IMG/VR virus record: IMGVR_UViG_3300010966_000088
Span: 1-34,061 of that record
Source of the DNA: a virus
Direction: 5' to 3' (one strand)
DNA length: 34,061 bases
Every line of letters starts with the position of its first letter. Position 1 is the first letter of the stretch. The notes under the pieces are model-generated. The model was not told the origin of the DNA. It ran no database searches and saw nothing but the letters and a program-made list of their open reading frames with translations. The position numbers and the translations under genes were made by a program. This document shows, in pieces, positions 17,239 to 22,764 of the stretch.

Positions 17239-17679
17239 ATGGCTTTCGCCGGTGAACAGATCAACTCATCAGACGTTTTCGGAATGGTCGACTTCACTCC
17301 CGTATGGTCCGACCTCACACTAGGTACCGGTGCCGTTAACGAAGGGTGGTACCAACGGATTGGAGATCTCGTCACGTGGGGGTTCCGTACTCAGATCGGT
17401 ACCAGTCCCTCGGGCACCGGATCGTCCTACCGTGTGGATCTACCCGTGGCCGCATGGGTTGGTGGTGGGTCATCGCTGCAGGCAGCAGTAGGCGCTGGCA
17501 TCTACCGGGCAACCGGCACAACGAACTGGGTACTAGTTCCGTCTGTGTTCTCGTCATCAGGCCTGTCAGTTGCGTTCACCGTTGGTGACAGTGGAGGTGG
17601 CCGCGCGTCATCGACCACCCCTGTTGCTGTTGCCTCTGGTCATGTCATCTCGGCGAGCGGTGTTTACCGGGCTGCATAG
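17239..17679 (+). CDS. Tail fibre-like beta protein (minor tail protein)
   Basis: 146 aa. I use ATG 17239, preceded by GAAAGGGG, instead of an earlier in-frame start inside the tail-tip gene. The sequence has the pattern FTPVWSDLTLGTGAVNEGWY then GDLVTWGFRTQ, common in short fibre or tail-tip proteins of actinophages, and Gly/Ser/Thr/Val-rich beta strands to the end (SGVYRAA). It probably forms a trimeric or C1q-like beta sandwich at the tail tip and may contact the host. It is the last gene of the tail operon; the next gene is on the other strand. Confidence 0.75.
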   Translation: MAFAGEQINSSDVFGMVDFTPVWSDLTLGTGAVNEGWYQRIGDLVTWGFRTQIGTSPSGTGSSYRVDLPVAAWVGGGSSLQAAVGAGIYRATGTTNWVLVPSVFSSSGLSVAFTVGDSGGGRASSTTPVAVASGHVISASGVYRAA

Positions 17680-17767
17680 GTCTACTGTGGGGACCACGGC
17701 CGGCCCGGTTGGTGCTCCCCATGCCCCGGCCGCACAGGGTGCCCCCCGAACCCCCGTTACCGGTGGG

Positions 17768-17789
17768 CACCCGCTACCACTCGCGGGTG
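17768..17789. terminator. Short inverted repeat at the convergent gene ends
   Basis: CACCCGC (17768-17774) pairs with GCGGGTG (17783-17789) around an 8-base loop, at the stop codon of the minus-strand HNH gene and 89 bases after the tail operon. No U-run on either side. It may be a weak bidirectional terminator. Confidence 0.3.
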
Positions 17790-18112
17790 GTCCGGATCAC
17801 CAACGGCTCTGCAGCTCGCGCGCGAGCTCGGAGCTGGTTGCCGAGAACCGCGCCGGCCGTTCGGTTGCAACTGCGGTGCTCGGGTTGGGTGTTGCTGATT
17901 TGGTTGGTTTCCTCGATCGTCCACCCCAGTTGTGCAGCGATGGCGGCTGAGGTGATGTGCCCAACGTCCAACGATGTGTCCTTGCCTCTGGCCCTGCTGA
18001 TCGGCCGGCCGCACCGAGCGCACGCTAAAACCCTGCCTCGACCCTGCAGTGCTTGCCAGTACTTGCGAGCTCGCGACCATGACGCGTGATGGTAAATGCT
18101 GCTGCCTGCCAT
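17774..18112 (-). CDS. HNH endonuclease on the minus strand
   Basis: 112 aa from ATG 18112; the frame is open to GTG 18181, giving 135 aa, but that start overlaps the lysin gene and has no better ribosome site. Seen: zinc pair CARCG (about 31-35), DVGHI with the general-base-like His (about 49-53), and NTQPEHRSCNRTAG (about 73-86), containing the N and the second zinc/active-site cluster of the HNH family. The enzymes make nicks or double breaks; in phages they act in packaging near cos ends or as homing nucleases. Lying alone and reversed between tail and lysis genes, away from terminase, it looks like an insertion. Confidence 0.8.
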   Translation of the reverse strand: MAGSSIYHHASWSRARKYWQALQGRGRVLACARCGRPISRARGKDTSLDVGHITSAAIAAQLGWTIEETNQISNTQPEHRSCNRTAGAVLGNQLRARARAAEPLVIRTTREW

Positions 18113-18170
18113 CCACCCATCATGACGCGCGCCTATTCTGGGGTTCGGACGAGAGGAAGGTGGACGACTG

Positions 18171-19085
18171 GTGATGCTCACAGGGCTCGCTGATTGCTTG
18201 CGAGCTGCAGGACTCAGAGTTATTGAACAACCAGGGTGGAAAACCCGTGGTCATGGTCAAATGTTGGCCGTGAGGGGTGTGACCGTGCACCACACGGCAT
18301 CGGGACGTGGCACCGGTGACACCCTGGGGTTGAGCACGGTTCAGAACGGCAGAGGTAGCGAACTTCCGGGGCCGCTCGCGCATCTGTACCTCAACCGGTC
18401 CGGCGTGTTCTACGTGGTTGCTGCAGGGTTGTCGTATCACGCTGGTGTGTCGCGTCGATCCGATCAGACCAATAGCTACAGGATCGGGATCGAGGCGCTC
18501 GCCGAAGGGTTGGGGTGGTCTCAGGACTGGCCTGCAGCCCAGTATGACGCGCTTGCGGTGGGGTGTCGGGCGCTCGCATCACGCTACGGGTTCCCGATCT
18601 CGGAGGTGCTCGGACACAAAGAAACATGTTCACCGGTGGGTCGGAAAATTGACCCCTCGTTCGACATGGTGGAGTTCCGGCGCCGTGTCGCAACCGCCAC
18701 AACGGATCAAGAAAATGAGGAAGAGGACATGAGTTTCAAGGACAAGCACAAGCTGACCGATGCTGACGTCCGTGCCTACGGGCAGGCAGGACTCAAGAAG
18801 GGTGACGAAAAGTCGTTCGGTGAAATCGTCCGGTTCCCTCCCGCGGTGGCCCGGTTGCGCCGTGAGCAGTCCGCTCAAGCAACCGCCACGATGAAAGCGG
18901 TCAAGACGCTGCAGGCCACCGTTGAATCGTTGGCCGTGGTGGTCCGGGCGATTGAGTCGGCGCCGGCCGGTGGCCCGGTGACCTCCGATCTTGTCGATCA
19001 GATCATGGCGCGGCTCACCACTGAGCTCGCTGATCTCGAGTTGTCTGTGTCGGTCGGCAACGACAACGACGATCCGGAGAGCTGA
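18171..19085 (+). CDS. Endolysin: N-acetylmuramoyl-L-alanine amidase (Amidase_2)
   Basis: 304 aa, GTG 18171 (or ATG 18174) after GAGAGGAAGG. Amidase_2/PGRP zinc residues are visible: VHHTASG with H40/H41, SYHAG (H90), and GHKETC (H149) followed by GRKIDPS with D161, matching His-His-Asp zinc binding. The family cuts the amide bond between MurNAc and L-Ala. After a Glu-rich linker (about 179-186) the C-terminal 118 aa are charged and helical with a coiled-coil stretch, probably binding or oligomerisation. An in-frame ATG 18729 preceded by GAGGAAGAGG may give this part alone. It starts on the opposite strand from the HNH gene, with only about 60 bases between the likely starts. It heads the lysis operon. 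Confidence 0.9.
   Translation: MMLTGLADCLRAAGLRVIEQPGWKTRGHGQMLAVRGVTVHHTASGRGTGDTLGLSTVQNGRGSELPGPLAHLYLNRSGVFYVVAAGLSYHAGVSRRSDQTNSYRIGIEALAEGLGWSQDWPAAQYDALAVGCRALASRYGFPISEVLGHKETCSPVGRKIDPSFDMVEFRRRVATATTDQENEEEDMSFKDKHKLTDADVRAYGQAGLKKGDEKSFGEIVRFPPAVARLRREQSAQATATMKAVKTLQATVESLAVVVRAIESAPAGGPVTSDLVDQIMARLTTELADLELSVSVGNDNDDPES
18715..18731 (+). promoter_or_regulatory. Internal ribosome-binding site and ATG within the endolysin gene
   Basis: GAGGAAGAGG at 18718-18727 lies directly before an in-frame ATG at 18729 (Met187). The purine-rich run also encodes the Glu-Glu-Glu-Asp linker, so it could be coincidental. A start here would yield a 118-aa C-terminal product beginning MSFKDKHKLTDADVR. 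Confidence 0.5.
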
Positions 19086-19092
19086 CCCACTC

Positions 19093-19383
19093 ATGTTCGG
19101 CTCTGTTGGGGTGCCGGTTGCCGGCGACATCGGGACGTGGTTTCTCCAGCAGGGCCCGGTGGGTGTCCTCGCTCTGGTGATCGGGATTTTCGGTCACCAA
19201 CAACTCAAAATTGAGAGGCTACGTGGTGACAGGGAGCGCGATAGGGCAGATCTCGAGCGGGCACGTGCCGATGAGACCGCGGCCAGAGTTGTCGCTCTCA
19301 TTGAGAGGATTCTCCCGTCACTGGCGGAATCGACCCGGGCGACGCAGGAGTTCCTCGACATCAACCGGAGTCGTGACCGGTGA
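19093..19383 (+). CDS. Small one-pass membrane protein with coiled coil
   Basis: 96 aa. I place the start at ATG 19093, just after the lysin stop; earlier in-frame starts lie inside the lysin gene. Residues about 14-29 (FLQQGPVGVLALVIGIFG) form one hydrophobic segment, followed by a long highly charged helix (RLRGDRERDRADLERARAD). The architecture, a short N-out segment, a membrane helix and a cytoplasmic coiled coil, is frequent beside actinophage lysins and suggests a holin accessory or lysis-timing role; no family is recognised. Confidence 0.72.
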   Translation: MFGSVGVPVAGDIGTWFLQQGPVGVLALVIGIFGHQQLKIERLRGDRERDRADLERARADETAARVVALIERILPSLAESTRATQEFLDINRSRDR

Positions 19384-19426
19384 CCGGGCCGGCGCGAGCG
19401 CCGGTCACCCCACTTTCGAGGAAGCT

Positions 19427-19570
19427 ATGGCATCGGTAGATGATTGGTTGCTCAAGCATCGGGCGCTTACCGATCAGATCAGACTCGAGGTGCAACGGTG
19501 CCGATCGGAGGTCCCTAGTGGCCAGTCCCATAGACCCAACGAGGAAGAGCACAGAGCAATTGGTGATTGA
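19427..19570 (+). CDS. Short helical protein in the lysis block, unknown
   Basis: 47 aa, ATG 19427 preceded by CGAGGAAG with 4-6 base spacing. Sequence is charged and helical at first (MASVDDWLLKHRALTDQIRL), then polar. It overlaps the next gene by 53 bases in another frame. The good ribosome-binding site and position support a real small gene, but the coding signal is short. Confidence 0.5.
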   Translation: MASVDDWLLKHRALTDQIRLEVQRCRSEVPSGQSHRPNEEEHRAIGD

Positions 19571-19856
19571 TCTTGTGCAACAGGGTAATTCGATCATTGA
19601 AGGGCAAGCGAGGTTGTCCGATGCTGTGGCCCGGCAGACTCGGGCACGGCGTACCGGCAACGTGATCTCGGTGGTGGTGGTGCTCGCGTTGTGTCTGGCG
19701 TTGCTGGGGTTGTGGGACCTGCAGGCCCGGATGTGTCCCATGGTGGCTCTGTTGCGGCCGGAGGTGTCAGACTCGGCGCCGGCAACAGATCGGGCACGGG
19801 ACATCGCGCGGACGGCTGACCGGTTGGCCGCGGACTGGCATTGTGACGAAAGGTGA
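19518..19856 (+). CDS. One-pass membrane protein in the lysis block
   Basis: 112 aa from GTG 19518 with CGGAGG 6 bases upstream; earlier in-frame codons lack such a site. Structure: a 40-residue polar helix (STEQLVIDLVQQGNSIIEGQ), a basic patch RARRTG, one membrane segment VISVVVVLALCLALLGLW (about 55-72), then a Cys-containing outer region with acidic helix to the end. The topology resembles one-helix holin partners, or an Rz-like spanin part, but no lipobox or family motif is seen. The stop overlaps the next start (GTGA). Confidence 0.7.
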   Translation: MASPIDPTRKSTEQLVIDLVQQGNSIIEGQARLSDAVARQTRARRTGNVISVVVVLALCLALLGLWDLQARMCPMVALLRPEVSDSAPATDRARDIARTADRLAADWHCDER

Positions 19857-20200
19857 GTGTGATGGTTGCTGTTTTCAAGGGTGAGGCTACGGCGGTCCTG
19901 CAGGCCCTCTCGGCCCTGTTGGCTCTGCTGGTGTCGTTCGGTCTGCCGGGGTTGACCGTGGATCAGGCTGGCCTGATTGTGGCGGTGGTCGCCGCGGTCA
20001 TCGGGGCGGTCAATGCGCTGTTGGTTCGGCCTGTGGCGCCGACTGTTTTCACCACGGTGATTGTGTCGGGGTCGGCTCTGTTGGGGTCGTATGGGTTGAG
20101 TCTCGATCAGGGTCAGGTCGGATCGTTGACTGCGGCTGTGATTGCGGTAATGGCGTTGCTGACCAGGGTTCAGTCTGGCCCGGTGCATCCGGGCGAGTAA
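19853..20200 (+). CDS. Holin-like multi-pass membrane protein
   Basis: 115 aa. Either GTG 19853 (overlapping the previous stop) or ATG 19862, which has AAGGTGAG in front. Four hydrophobic stretches can be drawn (about residues 14-33, 40-58, 64-80 and 92-105), with few charged residues in between and a polar C-terminus. The motif LTVDQAGLIVAVVAAVIGAV is typical of actinophage holin-like proteins, often in pairs with the amidase. It is expected to open the inner membrane at the set time and let out the endolysin. Last gene before the strong terminator. Confidence 0.78.
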   Translation: MSVMVAVFKGEATAVLQALSALLALLVSFGLPGLTVDQAGLIVAVVAAVIGAVNALLVRPVAPTVFTTVIVSGSALLGSYGLSLDQGQVGSLTAAVIAVMALLTRVQSGPVHPGE

Positions 20201-20229
20201 GGTTCTCAGTGTCTCGCCAGAGGACACAC

Positions 20230-20268
20230 GGAACGGGCCCTACCTCCGCCGGAGGTAGGGCCCGTTCC
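20230..20268. terminator. Perfect 18-bp hairpin after the lysis operon
   Basis: Left arm 20230-20247 and right arm 20251-20268 pair perfectly around a 3-base GCC loop. The GC-rich stem starts GGAACGGGCC. It lies 29 bases after the holin-like stop and 12 bases before the end of the converging minus-strand gene, so it can end both transcripts. U-runs are weak on both sides (CTGTTGGT on the plus side), so its strength relies on the stem. Confidence 0.88.
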
Positions 20269-20280
20269 TGTTGGTGGGGG

Positions 20281-20589
20281 TCAGTCTGTGTTGGTTGCGA
20301 TGTCTGTGTACCAGTCTGCGAGCGCGTCTAGCTTGTCAGCGTGCTCTGGGTAGTCAGGGCTGATTTCCTGATCGTCATCGAGGATCATCCAACGGATTTT
20401 CGCTGCGATGCGTCGGCAGGCTCGGGCGCTGGCTACGGCTCGGTACAGCTTGAGTTCAGCGTCCTGACGCGCGTAGTCGGTTTCGTCGTCGCTGTAGCTC
20501 TCGATCAGTGCGCTGATCGCTGCCTGATCTTTCTTGGAGAACGCGGGTACGGCGGCGGTGTTGGGGCGGGGGGTGTGTGGTGTGTTCAT
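20281..20589 (-). CDS. Acidic helical protein, divergently transcribed, unknown
   Basis: 102 aa, ATG 20589 on the minus strand. The first 15 residues are Pro/Thr-rich, the rest helical and acidic (YSDDETDYARQDAELKLYRA, then DDDQEISPDYPEHADKLDAL). No helix-turn-helix is evident. It is the only gene of its strand in this region and has its own promoter with a -10 box 7 bases upstream of the ATG, predicting a nearly leaderless mRNA. The operator-like repeats cover that promoter. Its isolation and control make it a candidate regulator or early/lysogenic protein, but the function is unknown. Confidence 0.75.
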   Translation of the reverse strand: MNTPHTPRPNTAAVPAFSKKDQAAISALIESYSDDETDYARQDAELKLYRAVASARACRRIAAKIRWMILDDDQEISPDYPEHADKLDALADWYTDIATNTD

Positions 20590-20596
20590 GCCGCAA

Positions 20597-20625
20597 ACAT
20601 TACAAGCGTCGCCTGTAATTTACAA
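20597..20625 (-). promoter_or_regulatory. Minus-strand promoter, nearly leaderless start
   Basis: Read on the minus strand: -35 TTGTAA (plus 20620-20625), a 17-base spacer, -10 TAATGT (plus 20597-20602) with TG just upstream. The predicted start point, 7 bases beyond the -10, is position 20590, one base from the ATG at 20589. Confidence 0.7.
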
Positions 20626-20638
20626 GCGTGGGTTGTAT
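20600..20638. promoter_or_regulatory. Tandem operator-like palindromes over divergent promoters
   Basis: TTACAAGCGTCGCCTGTAA (20600-20618) is a dyad with one mismatch. TTACAAGCGTGGGTTGTAT (20620-20638) repeats its left half exactly 20 bases further and ends in a weaker inverted half. The 20-base step is nearly two helical turns, so repressor dimers would sit on one DNA face. The repeats cover the minus-strand -10 to -35 and the plus-strand -35. The XRE-type protein at 21993 is a candidate binder; this is inference. Confidence 0.75.
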
Positions 20639-20669
20639 CCGCTGGTCAGGTGGTGCTAAGTTTCACTCA
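20633..20669 (+). promoter_or_regulatory. Plus-strand promoter predicting a leaderless mRNA
   Basis: -35-like TTGTAT (20633-20638), 18-base spacer, extended -10 TGC-TAAGTT (20654-20662). The predicted +1 is 20669, the A of the ATG. The gene has no ribosome-binding site, as expected for a leaderless start common in actinobacteria. The -35 overlaps the operator repeats. Confidence 0.65.
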
Positions 20670-20860
20670 TGACCACAACGAGAGCACTCGCCGCAGGAAC
20701 CACTGTCACCGTGACCAGCCGTAAGGGCATGACCGGAACCATCGTTGAGTTCGTCCCGAGTGCTGGCCCGGGTAGCAACTTCGGCATGGGGGATCTTTAC
20801 CTGATCGACTTCGGCAAGGGCCGTAAGGGGTACAACCGTCCCGATCAGGTTCAGGCCTGA
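20669..20860 (+). CDS. Small SH3/KOW-like protein
   Basis: 63 aa. ATG without ribosome-binding site; leaderless translation is likely. Compact beta sequence with GTTVTVTSRKGMTGTIVEF near the N-terminus and GDLYLIDFGKGRKGYNRPDQVQA at the end, a pattern of small SH3-like barrels (KOW-type GxxG turn). Barrels of this type bind nucleic acid or protein. First gene of the rightward early operon and directly controlled by the operator region. Confidence 0.75.
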   Translation: MTTTRALAAGTTVTVTSRKGMTGTIVEFVPSAGPGSNFGMGDLYLIDFGKGRKGYNRPDQVQA

Positions 20861-20861
20861 A

Positions 20862-20879
20862 CCACCACCACCACGGCAC
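20862..20879 (+). repeat. 18-base intergenic repeat, copy 1
   Basis: CCACCACCACCACGGCAC lies just after the 63-aa gene stop and before the next gene's AAGGGAG site. The identical 18 bases recur at 25076-25093, also just upstream of a GGGAG site and a start codon. Related CCACC runs occur at 21223-21238 and 33939-33952. It may reflect a duplicated leader or an RNA-binding element. Confidence 0.7.
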
Positions 20880-20895
20880 AAGGGAGACCCGAATC

Positions 20896-21216
20896 ATGGA
20901 ACCGATCACATCGAACTCGGCAGTACAGATGGGGCGGGTTGCCGCTGCAGCTCTGACCTCTGCAGGCATCGAATCGTCCTACCGGTATCCACACCTTGAC
21001 CGTCAGGTAGTCGTGGTGGCCGCTCTTGGAGGCCACTACGGCATCACACCGGTTCCGGTTGGTCGTGGGATGTTCGCTGGTTGGGCGGTGAACTTTTATG
21101 CCGCTGGTGAGCTGCACACGGCGCGGGGTTACCGGTATGACCGGATCGACGGCGCCGATCGGGCGGGTTCCGTTGCCGATCTGATGAACATGTTCAAGGG
21201 GCTGCTGAACGACTGA
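20896..21216 (+). CDS. Unknown protein, paralogous to C-terminus of next gene
   Basis: 106 aa, ATG with AAGGGAG 9 bases upstream. It starts with a helix (AVQMGRVAAAALTSAGIES), has a central beta section around RQVVVVAALGGHYGITPV and GMFAGWAVNFYAAGE, and ends in a helix (SVADLMNMFKGLLND). The C-terminal part of the next protein follows the same order: AEMSSRAASALATGGIPF, TLLVSLPGGGTAAIVPA, YVGWFVTHYGPG, and a final helix. This indicates a shared domain of unknown function. Confidence 0.75.
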   Translation: MEPITSNSAVQMGRVAAAALTSAGIESSYRYPHLDRQVVVVAALGGHYGITPVPVGRGMFAGWAVNFYAAGELHTARGYRYDRIDGADRAGSVADLMNMFKGLLND

Positions 21217-21261
21217 CTACCTCCACCACCACCACCACACACCAACGATTGGGATAGAGCG

Positions 21262-21996
21262 ATGAACAGAGCAACAGTGCAAGGACAGATCGACGTGTTT
21301 CGGTGCATGGCTGCATGGCTTGAGCGGCTGATGATCGTGTGGCAGCAGTTTCAGATCCACGGTCCGATCGACGTGAACCTGACCGGACCGAACGACGCTA
21401 AGCGCGTTGATCTGCATTTCATGCCCGGTGCTGAAAAATTGCATCTGGCCGAGACGATGGCGGAAACGTTGGGTCTGGTTTCGGAACCTGACACCGAAAG
21501 TGAGGGTTACCTGCATCACCATTGGTCAGGTAGGCACGATGGTTTCGAGGTTACGTTGTCTTACCTCGAGCGCATTCCCGAACCTGAACCGGTTGAAACT
21601 GTTATCAGGCCAACCGATTTCGATGCGTACGCATCTGATTCTGATTCACGGGCTGAAATGTCATCTCGCGCAGCTTCGGCGCTCGCTACCGGTGGTATCC
21701 CGTTTATCTACCGTCACGGGTGGACTGATCGAGAGACGTTGTTAGTGTCGCTTCCTGGCGGTGGAACTGCGGCAATCGTTCCGGCCGAGAGTCACTACGA
21801 TGGCAGCATAAAAAAGTACGTCGGTCAGGGAACTCTGATAAAAAAGTACGTTGGATGGTTCGTAACCCATTACGGTCCGGGCGCCATCCTCGATGACCGG
21901 CCGATCGGCGAGTCTCCCGCTAAATGGGTTGGTACCAGTACCGAACTCGTTCAGTCCGTCGAAGCAATGATCAAAGGTCGGAGCATCCCCGAATGA
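21262..21996 (+). CDS. Two-domain unknown protein with twin slippery motifs
   Basis: 244 aa, ATG with a weak GGGATAG site. Residues 1 to about 110 are an alpha/beta domain (helix MAAWLERLMIVWQQFQIHG, strand KRVDLHFMPGAE, HHHWSGRHDGFEVTLSYLE). A Pro/Glu linker follows, then about 130-244 match the 106-aa neighbour. Within the second domain IKKYVG occurs twice, 10 residues apart, each encoded with A-AAA-AAG, the most shift-prone heptamer in bacteria, in the correct register. A -1 shift would end about 24 codons later. The duplication may be a recent slippage event. The stop overlaps the regulator start (ATGA). Confidence 0.75.
   Translation: MNRATVQGQIDVFRCMAAWLERLMIVWQQFQIHGPIDVNLTGPNDAKRVDLHFMPGAEKLHLAETMAETLGLVSEPDTESEGYLHHHWSGRHDGFEVTLSYLERIPEPEPVETVIRPTDFDAYASDSDSRAEMSSRAASALATGGIPFIYRHGWTDRETLLVSLPGGGTAAIVPAESHYDGSIKKYVGQGTLIKKYVGWFVTHYGPGAILDDRPIGESPAKWVGTSTELVQSVEAMIKGRSIPE
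21808..21854 (+). repeat. Imperfect 30-base tandem repeat with A6G runs
   Basis: The 17-base unit ATAAAAAAGTACGTYGG begins at 21808 and again at 21838, exactly 30 bases apart and in frame. A-runs this long are rare in this 60 percent GC genome. Both copies place A-AAA-AAG in frame as a possible -1 slippery site. Confidence 0.75.
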
Positions 21997-22289
21997 GCGA
22001 AAACACTGACCCCACAACAGACATCATCAAAAACATTCGATCCGCCATGGCAACCAAAAACAGCAACCAGGGTGCCCTAGCTGCAGCCCTGAACCTCACC
22101 CAACAGTCAGTATCCGCCCGCATGACCGGTGGTGTGGTGTGGTCGGTCAGGGAACTCTGGTTGGTGTCGTTGCACCTCGAGGTTCCGCTGCAGGACCTTG
22201 TGCCCGACATCCTTGGGTACGCCGCGCGTCAGATCGGTGTGCCCGTTGAGTCCCTCACCGATGCTGTTCTCTCGGAGGTGGCCGAGTGA
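21993..22289 (+). CDS. XRE/Cro-like helix-turn-helix regulator
   Basis: 98 aa from ATG 21993, overlapping the previous stop; an upstream in-frame GTG lies inside the neighbouring gene. Residues about 11-50 fit a Cro/CI-type fold: a first helix IIKNIRSAMATKN, then GALAAALNLTQQSVSARM (about 27-44) as helix-turn-helix with an adjacent W-containing third helix. The C-terminal half is helical (SVRELWLVSLHLEVPLQDL). It is the only XRE-type candidate for the repeated operator sites 1.3 kb upstream. No dimerisation or protease domain of CI type is present, so it is closer to Cro or to a small actinophage repressor. Confidence 0.8.
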   Translation: MSENTDPTTDIIKNIRSAMATKNSNQGALAAALNLTQQSVSARMTGGVVWSVRELWLVSLHLEVPLQDLVPDILGYAARQIGVPVESLTDAVLSEVAE

Positions 22290-22573
22290 TTCCGGCGCGA
22301 CACGTTGGCGACCATGGCACGGTCCTCGCTATGTCAGCGAGACACCCTGGCAGGGTTCTGCTGCCCTATCCCGCCGATGCCCCCACTGTGGCGCTCCGGA
22401 TACCTACTGATGTGCGTAGGCGCCACCTACGGGCGCTGAGGAACCGTCAAGCGCGACGGGTCGCTACCCGCATAGTCCTAATCGTTCTCGGGGTCGGTGT
22501 GCTGCATGTGCTGGTGATGGTGACCGTGGTTGCCGTGCCGGCCGTGGTGGCGTTCGGGGTGTCTGCCCTGTGA
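22286..22573 (+). CDS. Small membrane protein, unknown
   Basis: 95 aa, GTG start overlapping the regulator stop (GTGA). The N-terminal 60 residues are basic and Arg-rich (VRRRHLRALRNRQARRVATR), the C-terminal 35 form one or two membrane segments (IVLIVLGVGVLHVLVMVTVV and on). The positive side would face the cytoplasm. No family is recognised; membrane-anchored accessory proteins of this kind are common in early regions of temperate actinophages. Overlaps the next start by 4 bases. Confidence 0.65.
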   Translation: MIPARHVGDHGTVLAMSARHPGRVLLPYPADAPTVALRIPTDVRRRHLRALRNRQARRVATRIVLIVLGVGVLHVLVMVTVVAVPAVVAFGVSAL

Positions 22574-22764
22574 GCACATTAAAGAACTACCGAATCAGAT
22601 GTGATCGGCCGCGCGCCGATCACCCAACCGATCAACACGGTGTGACGTTATGCATCGGATGGACGAATACCCCCCGCGCCACGCTGGCAGAGGCGCGGCA
22701 GGATGCGCGGATTGAAGGTTGGACGGTTGAGGGAGGAAAGGATCTATGTCCGATCACAAAGTGA
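22570..22764 (+). CDS. Small conserved-type phage protein, unknown
   Basis: 64 aa, GTG start overlapping the previous stop. It contains YRIRCDRPRADHP, GVTLCIGWTNTPRATLAEAR, and ends QDARIEGWTVEGGKDLCPITK. The A-x-x-x-A-R-x-x-GW ... D-x-CP ending is a familiar form of small actinophage proteins with two or three Cys that might bind a metal. It overlaps the methyltransferase start by 19 bases and supplies that gene's ribosome-binding region. Confidence 0.65.
   Translation: MSTLKNYRIRCDRPRADHPTDQHGVTLCIGWTNTPRATLAEARQDARIEGWTVEGGKDLCPITK

Noticed and set aside
19361-20227. 288-codon minus-strand frame over the lysis block
   Set aside because: Covers the three small plus-strand genes with ribosome sites and membrane segments; its own product is Arg/His-rich and featureless, although it would end on the far side of the terminator.
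20281-20589. CI-type repressor on the minus strand
   Set aside because: Position suits a repressor, but no helix-turn-helix or protease domain is visible in the 102 residues.
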